Of a stretch of DNA of 64,000 nt, positions 1 to 11,686 are shown piece by piece. The stretch's first letter is position 1. Each line of letters opens with the position of its first letter. A program made the position numbers and the translations under genes. Origin of the DNA: Daldinia sp. FL1419 (taxonomy: Eukaryota > Ascomycota > Sordariomycetes > Xylariales > Hypoxylaceae); contig MU623401.1 in the NCBI GenBank assembly GCA_025201765.1, forward strand, positions 1 through 64,000, read 5' to 3'. The notes below the pieces were generated by a model. It was given only the letters and a program-made list of their open reading frames with translations. It was not told the DNA's origin and did no database searches.

Positions 1-1060
1 AAGATTATATTAAAATTAATTATATTAATTTAAAAAATATAAGTATAGATGGATTTATAAAAGTATTATTAAAAGAAAAATATATTTATTTTAAAGAATA
101 AATAAATTTAATAAATATTTTAAATTATTTAAAAATCAAAATATTTAAGAATATAAATAAAATAATATAATAAAAATAAGAAATAAATAAAGAAATTATT
201 AAAGAAATATAATTAAAGGAATATATTAATTTAAAGATATAAAAAGATTGTATTTTTAATATTATATATTTTAAATTTGTTTATTAGCCTTATTTAGGGG
301 GATATATTAGATTAGTAAGTTTAAAAATAATATAGAAAAATTCTTTTTTTTATAATAATTCCATAAAAAGCCTTATTACTTTATTCTAGAATTCTAACAA
401 CAATAATAACAACTTAAATTCTACAATAATAATTTTTCCCTGTATATTATATGATAATAAGTTACTGAAATATAATATTGATTGTGGGGTGTTTTCTATT
501 ATATTTTGGATGAATTAATATTTATTTTAAATTTTATAAGTTAATGAATATTTATAGTTTAATATTTATATTTATATTTATTTAAGAATAAGAGGCATTG
601 TACCAAAATTATTTGCAATCTTGCTATTATTACTTAAATATATTGTATATATGCGCAACTTCGCTATTGCTACTTAAATATACTGTATATGTGCTATATT
701 TAGGAATAAATACTGTATTGAAGCTATTTGCAACCTTATTATTACTCTTTAAATGCATTAGAATTCTAATATATATATATATTAGAATTCTTTCTTATAT
801 AATGCTAAGTATATTATAATTATAAAGTATTATAGCGTTAAAATCAAAATAAACAAATTAAAAAGTACCTTTAGAAATGCTTTTCAATTATGGAAAAATT
901 TAAACAAGAGATTTAAATCTGATTAGGTGCATGAATAAATATTGTGGATCTATATATCAATAGAATTTTGATGGGGATAAATTAATTAATATTTCTTAAA
1001 TATATAGCTTATGATTATGATTATCCCTTATAAGTTTCTCCTTACTTAAGTTTATAAATA
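1..1060. repeat. AT-rich degenerate block (RIP-like), left edge
   Basis: About 1 kb of very AT-rich sequence made almost entirely of A/T runs with scattered GAATTC-like words and no believable reading frame. The few open stretches (for example 598-819) are low-complexity I/L/Y/N peptides expected from base composition alone. Composition returns to normal near 1,060-1,130, about 400 bp before the kynurenine aminotransferase start. In filamentous ascomycetes such blocks are usually transposon relics mutated by repeat-induced point mutation; here that is inference from composition, since no element can be recognised. The block probably continues beyond the left edge. Confidence 0.75.
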
Positions 1061-1474
1061 TCCCCTTAATATACGCCTTTTACCATCTACCCGAAGTACC
1101 TAAGTACATAATTACTGGGTAAAATTCGGGTTGTCGTGTTATTGTGTTACCCTGTAGACGCTAAAGCTTCAGGTGCTCGGCGCAGAAATGACGTGACCGT
1201 TTTAGCTGCAGCTGCTGGAGCGAATTTGGAGAATCGCAGTTCCAATGACAGGACGCCGATTACGGAATACTCCATTGTGAGTTTCTAGGGGGAAAGAGAT
1301 ATCGTAAAATAAAGCAAAAAAAATACACTAGAGAAGGCCTTTCTTATTTTTATTACTACCTTAAGGTCTTAAGGTACTTAAAGAATTATCTATCTTCGGA
1401 ACGGAGCGGATTGGAAGCCCAAATGCGCCCGTGAGAGATTTCGATACACGAGCTCAAGCCTCAAGTTTGCGTAC
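1061..1474. other. Upstream region of the aminotransferase gene
   Basis: Transition from AT-rich DNA to the 5' region of the kynurenine aminotransferase gene. I see no gene, and no motif strong enough to call beyond ordinary promoter-like sequence. Confidence 0.5.
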
Positions 1475-3100
1475 ATGCATCGCTTCTCCCACTTGAAGTC
1501 TTGTCCCAGATTATTTTACACAAAGATACCCTGCATCAGCAACGCGCATCAGGGATTCGCTACCGCAATCCGGGGGTTTCATTCAACAGCGATGTCAGCA
1601 CAACTCCCGCCTAAGCTCAAGCCCGCTGCTCGCGTTGCAGGCCAAAGACAAGATGTCTGGTCTATCGTCAACGAGGCCGCTGCCGCCTCCCCAAAGCAGC
1701 CTATCGTGAATATGGGACAGGGTTTCTTCGGCTACAACCCGCCTCCTTTCATTATCAACGCCGCCAAGTCGGCTCTAGACCGGGTGGACTGCAATCAGTA
1801 CAGTCCTACGAAGGGTAGGCCCCGATTAAAGAAGGCCATCGCGGATGCTTATGAACCCTTTTGGGGACGGAAGCTCAACCCGGAGACTGAGGTCACTATC
1901 ACGACCGGAGCGAATGAGGGTATGCTGAGTGCGTTTATGGCTTTCATCGAACCGGGCGATGAGGTCATCATTTTCGAGCCGTTCTTTGACCAGTGAGTTA
2001 TTTGCTCTCATGTCAAGATAAGCTGTTTTCTAATAATGGCCTAGATATATCAGCAATATTGAGATGCCTGGTGGAAAGATCGTCTATGTCCCTCTGCACC
2101 CGCCAAAGGACGGAGCGACGCGCACTTCGTCATCTGCCGAGTGGACTGTGAACTTTGCCGAGCTTGAGAGGGCTATTACACCCAAGACAAAGATGATTGT
2201 CATTAACACACCTCGTTAGTATTTCACCTCGGAAACTCATAAAGGCGAAATAGATAAAATAGATGGCTAATAGTATTTTTAGACAACCCTGTTGGTAAGG
2301 TCTTTTCAAAGGAAGAACTCCAACGAATAGGGGATATTTGCGTCAAGAATGAGATCATCATCCTCTCCGACGAGGTGTACGACCGTCTTTACTATGTACC
2401 TTTCACGAGGATCGCAACGCTCTCGCCTGAGATTGAGAATTTAACACTAACCGTTGGCTCGGCTGGCAAAAACTTTTATGCCACGGGCTGGCGAGTGGGT
2501 ATGTTGTATAGATCCTGTACTCAAAATCCACTACTAACAAGGCGCAGGCTGGCTCATGGGCCCCGAACATCTAATCCGCTACGTCTCCGCAGCCCACACA
2601 CGTATCTGCTACTCGTCTGTTTCGCCATTACAAGAAGCCTGCGCGGTCGGTACGTCACCTTCACCCCCTAAGAAAAGACCTGTAATAAGTACTAATTCAT
2701 TATAGGCTTCGAACAGGCTGAAGCCGAAGGATTCTGGGACGAGACAGTCCGGGATATGAAGGGCAAGATGAAGCGATTCAACGAAATATGGGATGAACTC
2801 GGCCTGCCTTACACAGACCCCGAAGGCGGGTACTTCGTAGTGGTAAACATGCAGAAGGTCAAGCTACCAGAAGACTACCCGTTCCCGCCGCACGTAGCCA
2901 GCCGGCCGCGCGACTTCAAGCTCTCCTGGTTCTTGATCCAGGAATTCGGTGTAGCGGCCATTCCGCCTACTGAATTTTACACGGACGCCAATGCGCATAT
3001 TGCGGAGGATTATATCCGTTTTGCGGTGTGTAAGGAGGATCAAGTATTAGAGATGGCGAAAGAGAGGCTTAGAGGGCTGAAGAAGTATATACAGGGTTAG
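1475..3100 (+). CDS. BNA3: Kynurenine aminotransferase (class I/II, PLP-dependent)
   Basis: Transaminates kynurenine to kynurenic acid with a 2-oxo acid acceptor, a side branch of tryptophan catabolism. Five exons: 1475-1992, 2045-2214, 2283-2498, 2548-2649, 2706-3100, giving 466 residues, normal for the family. Seen: the N-terminal substrate-binding signature NMGQGFFGYNPPPF, the PLP-aspartate region around INTPHNPVGK, and SAGKNFYATGWRVG with the presumed Schiff-base lysine near residue 292. The first ATG adds a basic, Ser/Arg-rich leader ending RGFHST; a second in-frame Met (residue 40) starts a normal cytosolic protein. Mitochondrial and cytosolic forms from one gene are therefore plausible (inference). 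It lies tail-to-tail with the aldehyde dehydrogenase gene, 339 bp apart. Other class I/II aminotransferase specificities, such as cysteine-conjugate beta-lyase, cannot be excluded. Confidence 0.9.
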
Positions 3101-3439
3101 AGGGGTAGATTTCGCTAAAATGTGATAAATTCGTCAAGTAATAGATTTATCAAGATGTGTTAAAGCTACTAACGTTAGGTTAGAAGGCTGTATGTGCTTG
3201 TTTATATCAAGTGAATTTTTAAGGCTAGAGCAACGGAAATGTTCATACGTTCGACGCTATCAATTCTGAGGATGGGGATGATTTATATATAATTTTTCAT
3301 GCAAGACGTATGTATCATACCGTGAATATTTACAAGAAATCTAACCTAGCTCACTCTATACATAGCGAAGAAAACCTCTTGCCCTTCCTTCCCTTTCCCC
3401 CTCTCTTTACCTACCGCAGCCCTATTGATAACTACCCTC
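3101..3439. other. Convergent 3' intergenic region
   Basis: Short spacer between two converging genes. It should hold both 3' UTRs and polyadenylation signals; no other feature seen. Confidence 0.5.
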
Positions 3440-5003
3440 CTATTTAGCGATCTGCAAAGTCTGCGTATGGCAATAATGCAGCAGACCTTGCTTCCCGAGC
3501 TCGCCGCCGAAACCGCTCAACTTCCACCCGCCGAAGAAACCCGCGTGGTGCGGCCGCTCGAACTGGTTGATCCACACGGTCCCCGATTCGAGCTGTCGCG
3601 CGATGCGCTGCGCGCGGTCGAGGTCGGGCGTGTATACCGAGGCGCCGAGGCCGGCGTTGTCGAGGTTGGCGCGCGCGATCACGTCGTCTTCGGAGGACCA
3701 GGACATTACGGGGACGATGGGGGCTGGGAGGGGTTAGTTGGTTGTGCTTGATGAAAAGGGGGAGGGGTGCTGGTGGGCCAGGGTTGAGGCTCACCGAATT
3801 GTTCCTCCTGAACGATCAAAGAATCCTCAGGGGGGTTTGCGACGATAGTAGGAGGTAGCCAGAACCCCTTTTTAGCCGGCTTGATCTCACCTCCCATAAC
3901 GATCTTGTACCCGTTCTTCTTGCAGTCCTCGATAATACCCACAGCTCGCTCGTAATTAGCGCGGTTAGACAGGGGCCCGAAAGCCACGGACTCGTCATCG
4001 TCAACGGCGAATCTTTTTGACTCTTCAATAAGTCTTTCTAGGAAGCGATCGTATATAGACTCGTGAACGTAGATGCGTTTCGACGCAACGCAGACTTGAC
4101 CGGCGTGGAACAAAGCGCCGGTAGCAACCTCGGGAACCACCCTATCGAGATCGACGTCGTCGCATACGATGCACGCGTTGTTACCCGCGAGCTCGAGGAT
4201 GACCTTCTTCAAGGTACCAGCGCAGTTTCTTAGGATGCGCTGGCCGACGGCAATAGTACCCGTGAAGCTGATGTGGTGAATGCCCTTGTGCAGCGTCATC
4301 TGCTCGCCGAGATCCGCGCCACCGTTGACGGCCTGGAAGACTCCTGGTGGTAAGACAGACTGCGCTAGCTCGCAGAACTTGAGCAGCGAGTAGGGCGTAA
4401 AGGGGGACGGCTTGATGATGCAGCAGTTTCCTGTTGCGAGCGCCGAGACAATCTTTACGGTGGACAGGATTAGCGGGAAGTTCCAGGGCGAGATGGCGCC
4501 GAGCACGCCGATGGGCGCGTGGGTTGCGATGATCTTGATCGTGTCATCTTCATACTGGAGCTCATCTTCGAGGGTTACGGTTTCTTGAAGCGTGTAAGTC
4601 AATGCACGATAAAAAGGGGTTTCTGCTACATACTGTAATACTCGAAATGCCACGCTGCCCTTTGAACGTCGAACTTTGACATGAGTCTAGACTTGCCAGT
4701 TTCTTTCATCTGAACCTCGGTCAAGATGTCTAGATTGTCTAGGATGACGTTGGCCACATCGTGAACAGCCTTCTGGCGCTCCGCTACGGTGCTCTTCTTC
4801 CACGTCTTGAAAGCCCGATTGGCCGCCTCAACAGCATCGTCCAAGTCCTTCGACGAAGCGATAGGGGCGTCCCAAAGAGGCTCTTCTGTGCGGGGATCGA
4901 TAACCTGGTGATGATCCTTGGAGGTGCGGAGCTTTCCGTCAATGACATTGTAGAACTGGAAGGCGGATTGCCCATTCGAGCCGTTCGTCTCGAGAGAAGG
5001 CAT
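3440..5003 (-). CDS. NAD(P)-dependent aldehyde dehydrogenase
   Basis: Oxidises an aldehyde to the acid; substrate unknown. Three exons on the minus strand: 5003-4634, 4583-3795, 3723-3440, giving 480 residues, the usual ALDH length. Seen: the Rossmann/oxyanion region GAISPWNFPLI, the general-base glutamate in VILELAGNNACIV, the catalytic cysteine in GQVCVASKRIYV, and the C-terminal WINQFERPHHAGFFGG segment. The first junction looks at first like a frameshift, because two reading frames overlap near 4630. A 50-bp intron (4633-4584, GTATGT donor, CAAG acceptor) restores frame exactly and gives HFEYYKTVTLEDE, as in relatives. It diverges from the xanthine dehydrogenase gene. The subfamily resembles fungal broad-specificity ALDHs; I do not assign a pathway. 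Confidence 0.9.
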
Positions 5004-6739
5004 ATTGGCGTTTACCGGCAGCGGTAGCTGTACAAGGTCGTATACTAACTATAGTCTCTGCCAAGTTTCCAGCAAAACCATTCGACGCGTGTTCCGTACG
5101 TCGAAAATGCAGCGAGCACAGAAGGCACAACAACAATAATTGCACGCAGAGTCGTAGGGAAAGGGTAAAAAGTATCTCTACTTTAGCCACGTGGGCAAAG
5201 CAGCCAGACTGCCATCCATCCGCAAGGCCATTTTTGCCATTTATATTATACTACCCGCTATACTACCGGTACGCGGGATGAGGGGTTAATGATTTGTCTG
5301 GAATTGAATTGCCGGTGTTTTAGGGCTGGTACACTCTTCCATATGAGGGTAAGGTCTCCGGGAAAAGTCCCCAAAGCTCCCTAGGATGATCTCGACGTTG
5401 CTGGGGCTCGCATTTTTTTATTCCAAGCTCGAAGTTAGCGAGAGTTTGCGATCTGCCAGATATTTTCCACGCGAGAAATTCACATAGAGAACGAAATAAA
5501 TTGGCCCGAGGTAGTGGTTCAAACGTCGTCTTTATATTTAATTGTTCATGGTAGGATGCTGTTGCTATATAAGTTGTTAACCTAGGTAAATCTCTATCGT
5601 ATTAGTTGGCAAAACTAGTTACAGTCCTCCAGTCACGAATCAGTTGAAACTGAGGAAATGTCCTTGGCTTTTGTCTAGGTTAGTCAGGTCCAGACCCTTT
5701 AGGTTAAAGAGCGATCAGAAATAGCTCTTATGAAGTAGAAGCTAGCTGGAGCTATAACTCTATAACTCTATAACATGGAAATAAAGGGACTTCGAAGTCT
5801 TTATTCAACTAAAGTAGACGACAAGCTATGCATAGTGGTTACGAAATGACGTATTAAGCCGGTCTTGTTTCTTGAGCATTTCGGGAATGAAACTAGAGAA
5901 AAAGGAAGGGATCACGGAATACGGAGCCAGCCGAGGTTGTGGATACACAGAACGCAGAGCTGGGTCCTCAGATAAGGCTAACGAGCGCTAGTGAGGGCTT
6001 GTAGCGATAAGCTAGGGGAAGAGGTAGTGGAAAGCTAAAACCCCGCAGCTGACCGGCTTTAGTTAGGTACATGTCCATAGGAAACCGTCGGTCGGGTTTG
6101 TAAGTCGTTAACTTGCCTGCTTGCATATCTCAGAGATGCTGTGACTTCCATCTTCGTCACATCTACATACATTTTACAGGGCATAACTACATGTATCTAC
6201 CTTCCTTAGCATGCCAGCTTAGTGGTGAAACTTAGCAAACCCCAAGCCATTCCTGAAATTTGATTCGATATTACTTTTCTCTAATTCGCCCCTCTCCCAT
6301 GTCATAGGTCCCATGTCATAGGTTCCTTGTCATACCTAGGTATTCAGATGGCGGTACATTTATCAGCTTTCCGTTTGTTAGTTAGGTATTACTGGTTCAC
6401 CGAACCTCCTTCAGATCGGATCCCGGCGAAGATGAAGTCGAGTCGGACTTTAATTCAATGATAGACGTGGATTGCCACCCAACTAAGGTGTAGAAGCGCA
6501 TCACTTATTTACACCTTGCAACACAGTTTCAAACCATCGTACTCTTTTGCAAACTATTCCCTCAGTAATTGTTTGATCTTAACACTTCGAAACGTACTAT
6601 TTGTCTCCATTCTGTGGCTTCAGCAATCTAGTCGATAATTAGCTGTGCCGACCTGTAGTTATATCGATCTCTACCACAAGATACCTACGATATCGTATTA
6701 ATAAAGTTGCCACTAGAGTAAAGGGGGAGGTCCGACATT
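5004..6739. other. Divergent promoter region, ALDH / xanthine dehydrogenase
   Basis: A 1.7-kb spacer between two divergent genes, with no believable gene inside. It holds a short CTATAA triplet repeat near 5752-5774, a CCTAGGTA word at 5581 and 6334, and the GATA-type motifs listed separately. Confidence 0.6.
5970..6638. promoter_or_regulatory. Cluster of GATA-factor motifs and a UaY-like near-match upstream of xanthine dehydrogenase
   Basis: HGATAR words occur at 5970-5975, 6005-6010, 6360-6365 (reverse), 6459-6464 and 6633-6638. A near match to the purine-regulator UaY site (TCGG-N6-CCGA) lies at 6416-6429, with one mismatch in the right half (GCGA). In Aspergillus, purine hydroxylase is induced by UaY and needs the nitrogen GATA factor AreA, so the arrangement makes sense. 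HGATAR words are short and frequent by chance, so binding is only inferred. Confidence 0.3.
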
Positions 6740-9700
6740 ATGGCTCCCATCGCCATCTCCCCCGAAAGAGACCCGGCGTTGTCAGGTGGGGAACCCGGAT
6801 TAACGGCGGTCTACGATGATACTATTCGCTTCTTCCTTAACGGCACCCGAGTAGTTCTCGATGAAATTGATCCGGAGATTACGTTATTAGAATACCTAAG
6901 GGGAATAGGCTTAACTGGAACAAAGCTGTAAGTTTAGATTGTACTTTCTTTGTCCGGTTCACCAACGCTGACCGCCCGGCGGCATAGCGGGTGCGGAGAA
7001 GGTGGATGCGGTGCCTGTACAGTTGTAGTCAGCCAATATAACCCAACCACCAAGCAGATATATCATGCGAGTGTTAATGCTTGCCTGGCGCCCCTTGCCA
7101 GCGTTGATGGGAAGCACGTCATTACAATCGAGGGTATTGGAAATGTCAAGCAGCCCCATCCGACACAGGAGCGTATCGCCAAAGGCAACGGAAGTCAATG
7201 TGGATTTTGCACCCCAGGCATCGTCATGAGTTTGTATGCCCTTTTGAGAAATAATGAGAGCCCTACAGAGCACGACATCGAGGAAGCCTTCGACGGTAAT
7301 CTCTGCCGATGTACTGGTTATCGCCCAATCTTGGATGCTGCTCAGACCTTTAGTGTCGGAAATCTGTGTGGTAAAAGCGCTGCGAATGGCGGCTCAGGCT
7401 GTTGCATGGAAAATGGCGACGGCTCTAAAGGCTCGAATGGGGGTTGCTGTAAGAGCAAGGATCTCAGTGATGGACAGCCCATCAAGAAATTCACGCCACC
7501 GGGATTTATCGAATACAAACCAGACACCCAACTCATTTTCCCGCCTTCACTGAAGAAGCACGTATTCAAGCCTCTATCCTTTGGTAATAAAAGGAAGAAG
7601 TGGTATCGCCCGGTTACGCTGGAACAGCTACTAGAGATAAAGAGCGTCTACCCTAACGCGAAGATTATCGGCGGAAGCACAGAGACACAAATCGAGATCA
7701 AATTCAAGGCTCTACAATACCCTGTTTCGGTGTTCGTCGGGGATATACCCGAGCTGCGACAATATTCTTTCAAGGAGGATCACCTCGAGATCGGCGGAAA
7801 CGTTGTACTCACTGACCTTGAGAATATCTGCCAGGAAGCCGTCAAACATTATGGTGAAGCAAAGGGCCAAGTATTCCAGGCCATGTATAAGCAACTAAAG
7901 TACTTCGCTGGACGACAAATCAGAAACGTCGGTACCCCTGCCGGTAATCTAGTTACCGCTTCGCCTATTTCTGATTTAAATCCTGTATTCATGGCAGCGG
8001 ACTGCGTTCTAGTCGCTAAATCTCTGAACAAGGAAACCGAATTGCCGATGGCATCATTCTTCAAAGGCTATCGTAGAACAGCCCTAGAACAAGATGCGAT
8101 TCTTGCGTCTATCCGAATCCCCATAACTCGAGAGAAGGGAGAATACTTCAGAGCCTATAAACAAGCGAAACGCAAGGACGACGATATTGCCATTGTTACG
8201 GGGGCGTTACATGTTAGACTAGACCAAAAAGGTATTGTCGAACATTGCAATCTCGTTTATGGTGGCATGGCACCCTTTACTGTCGCGGCAAAGAATGCCA
8301 ACGAGTATCTCAAAGACAAATTATTCGCTCATCCGGACACACTAGAAGGTGCGATGAATGCCCTCGAATCTGATTTCAATCTCGTATTTAGTGTCCCGGG
8401 AGGCATGGCCTCTTACCGAAAGTCGCTGGCACTTGGCTTCTTCTATCGATTTTATCATGACGTGTTGTCTGGTATTAGTGTAGAAAGTGAGCACGGTGAT
8501 AGCCAAGCCGTCGAGGAGCTCGAAAGAGCGCTATCATCTGGTTGGAAGGATCATGATGCAACCGCCGAATATATCAAAGGGCCTTTGGGGAAAGCGGATA
8601 GTCATGTGGCGGCCCTGAAGCAGAGTACGGGAGAAGCCCAGTATACCGACGATATCCCACCGCTGAAAAACGAACTTCACGCCTGCCTAGTGTTGTCAAC
8701 GCGAGCGCACGCAAAGATCAAGTCGATTGATTACACGGCAGCATGGGATATTCCGGGTGTAATAGATATCGTCGACAAAAACGACTTACACAGCCTCGAG
8801 GATAACAAATGGGGCGCACCTAACTTTGATGATTTATTCTTCGTTGAAGACGAAGTTTTCACCGCTGGCCAACCGATCGCCGTCGTCTTAGCCACATCTC
8901 AAGCAAAGGCAGCACAAGGAGTAAGAGCCGTGAAGGTCGAGTATGAAGACCTCCCCGCTATTTTCACTATTGAAGAGGCAATCGAGAAAGAGAGCTTTCA
9001 CAAATATTTCCGCTTCATCAAAAAGGGAGACACAGAAGAGGCTTTTAAGAATTGCGACTACACTTTCACGGGTGTTTCGCGGATGGGCGGCCAGGAACAC
9101 TTTTACCTGGAAACAAATGCGTGCGTGATTATACCTAAGCCGGAAGATGGCGAGGTGGAAATCTGGACCAGTAGCCAGAATCCTACCGAAAGGCATGTCC
9201 CCCTTGTGTTATTCTACGACTCCAAATATTAACTTTGATCTAGTCAATCGTATGCATCCAAGATCCTCAACGTACAGTCAAATAAAGTCGTAGCTCGCGT
9301 CAAACGCCTTGGTGGTGGCTTTGGTGGAAAGGAAACCAGATGTGTCCATCTCAGCACGATCTGCGCACTAGCTGCGCAAAAGACCAAACGACCCGTCAGA
9401 TGCATGCTTAATCGGGATGAAGATATGGTGCTATCTGGCCAACGACACCCTTTCCTCGCCAAGTGGAAAGTAGGTGTGAATAAGGACGGTAAACTCCAAG
9501 CGCTCGATATGGATGTATTTGGTAATGCCGGCTGGTCGTTCGATCTTAGCCCCGCCGTCTGTGAACGCGCTTTAAGCCATAGCGATGGTTGCTATAGGAT
9601 CCCCAACGTTCATGTTCGTGGGCGCCTGTGTAAGACTAACACCATGTCGAATACGGCATTCCGTGGCTTCGGCGGGCCTCAAGGCTTATTCTTCGCCGAA

Positions 9701-10972
9701 TGCTACGTGTCTGAGGTTGCCGACCGCCTCGGCATACCAGCCGAGAGATTCAGGGAGATTAATTTCTACGAACCCAATGAAGAGACTCATTTCAACCAGC
9801 CCCTTCAAGATTGGCATGTACCCCTAATGTATAAACAGGTCCAACAGGAATCGGACTACGGTGCTCGGCGTGAAGCGGTAGAGAAGTTTAACGCCGAACA
9901 CAAGTGGCGTAAACGAGGGCTGGCGTTGGTTCCTACAAAGTTTGGTATATCCTTTACCGCTCTCTGGCTAAACCAAGCCGGTGCATTGGTGCATATCTAC
10001 CACGACGGATCAGTCCTAGTTGCGCATGGCGGTACGGAGATGGGCCAAGGATTACATACGAAGATGATTACTATTGCCGCACAAGCGCTCCAGATACCGA
10101 AAGAAGATGTTCATATTTCGGAGACGTCTACTATGACGGTGGCCAATACGTCTCCTACTGCCGCCTCTGCATCCTCCGATCTGAATGGTTACGCTGTCTG
10201 GAATGCCTGCGAACAACTTAACGAGCGCCTTGCGCCCTACCGGAAGAAGCTGGGACCCCAAGCTACCCTGAAGGAGATTGCTCACGCAGCTTACTTTGAT
10301 CGTGTAAACCTTAGTGCTAATGGATATTACAAGACGCCAGAGATTGGATACACGTGGGGCGATAACACCGGAAAGATGTTCTTCTACTTTACGCAGGGTG
10401 TCACGGCGGCCGAGGTTGAAATCGACTGCCTGACTGGTACTTGGACATGCTTGCGCGCAGATATCAAGATGGATGTAGGTCGGTCTATTAACCCCTCGAT
10501 CGATTATGGTCAAATCGAGGGTGCATTTACCCAGGGCCTGGGCCTATTTACCATGGAAGAAAGTCTATGGTTGCGCAACGGTCCGATGGCGGGTAACCTA
10601 TTCACGAAAGGGCCGGGCGCGTATAAAATCCCGGGATTCCGTGACATACCTCAAGTCTTCAACGTTAGTTTACTCAAGGGCGTAACGTGGGAGAACTTGC
10701 GCACTATCCAGCGCAGCAGAGGAGTTGGTGAGCCGCCCCTATTCATGGGCAGCTCGGTGTTCTTTGCTATTCGTGACGCGCTAAAAGCAGCGCGTGCGGA
10801 CTATGGAGTAAAGGCTAAGCTCTTCGCCCAAGGAGGCGAAGACGACGGATTGCTGAGGCTCGAGAGCCCGGCTACGCCGGAGAGGATCAGGCTTTCGTGC
10901 GTCGATCCTATAATGGAGCGAGCGAGAGTACTGCCTAAGGAAGGCGAGAAGAGCTTTTTCGTTGCTATCTAG
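6740..10972 (+). CDS. hxA: Xanthine dehydrogenase / purine hydroxylase I
   Basis: Molybdo-flavoenzyme that oxidises hypoxanthine to xanthine to uric acid with NAD+, supplying nitrogen from purines. Three exons (6740-6927, 6988-9192, 9244-10972) give 1,373 residues, typical for the family. Domains in order: 2Fe-2S ferredoxin cysteines (GCGEGGCGACTVV, about residues 64-76), second 2Fe-2S domain (QCGFCTPGIV, LCRCTGYRPI), FAD domain (IIGGSTETQIEIKFK), then the molybdopterin domain with GGQEHFYLE, GGGFGGKETR, AFRGFGGPQ and the C-terminal RGVGEPP carrying the catalytic glutamate. The linker after the second cluster is Gly/Cys-rich (GSGCCMENGDG). Intron 2 (9193-9243) begins with GC, AG|GCATGT, instead of GT; this is the only choice that yields SQSYASKILNV in frame. 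GATA-type motifs lie upstream. Confidence 0.95.
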
Positions 10973-11686
10973 CTATGTGAAGGGATTCGGGATTACGGGC
11001 TTTTGGATAAACATAACGGGATGAACGTATGTAGCATTGCTCGTTGCACTTTGGTAATATGAACCCAGTGGCAAGTTACAGAATAGTTGAAGAAATAAAT
11101 CCATGAATCGGTAAACAGATGTCTTATTAGTTTGTTAAACATCGGGTGCCCCTTTTTCATATTATATAGGTAGACTATATAGTATGGCAACTATGTAGTG
11201 ATGTAAGGAACTATTGAAATAGACCCACGATATAGAGAATATAGTGCTATATACGACCCACATCAAAGCTAGAGCCGAGATGCAACCGCCGATTATAAAT
11301 ACGAACCGACGTCGATTAGCTTCCATGACGTTTCGACACCATTACGTTACATGGTAAAATGCACAACTCCACTATAGTTCGGAAATGCTACCAATGAGAT
11401 ATATATAAATGAGCCAATATGGGCGATCTCGAGTTTAAAGTGTGTGTCTAGGTTAATTAAATTATACACAAGTCGTCATACCCGATCTACGATTCGAAGT
11501 TGTTGCCGTGGTAGATCGCGTCGCACCCGATCGATTGGATGGTGTATGGCGCCGGACTTGGTGGCGAGGAAATAACTGGGAATAAATTACATACATACAT
11601 ACACACATACGTGCTCGTTTATACATATATTTACCTACCTACCTACCTATAGTTAATATAGGTGCATACCTACCTAGGGACACAGC
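10973..11686. other. Intergenic, with TACC repeat
   Basis: Between xanthine dehydrogenase and the NmrA-like gene. It contains the simple repeat ATACATACATACACACATAC near 11590 and a (TACC)n tract at 11632-11648, just before the next start codon. No gene seen. Confidence 0.6.

Noticed and set aside
598..819. 73-codon open frame in the left AT-rich block
   Set aside because: Low-complexity I/L/Y peptide expected from composition; no gene signals.
4584..4653. Apparent frameshift in the aldehyde dehydrogenase gene
   Set aside because: A 50-bp intron with GTATGT donor and CAAG acceptor (4633-4584) joins the frames exactly; no defect is needed.
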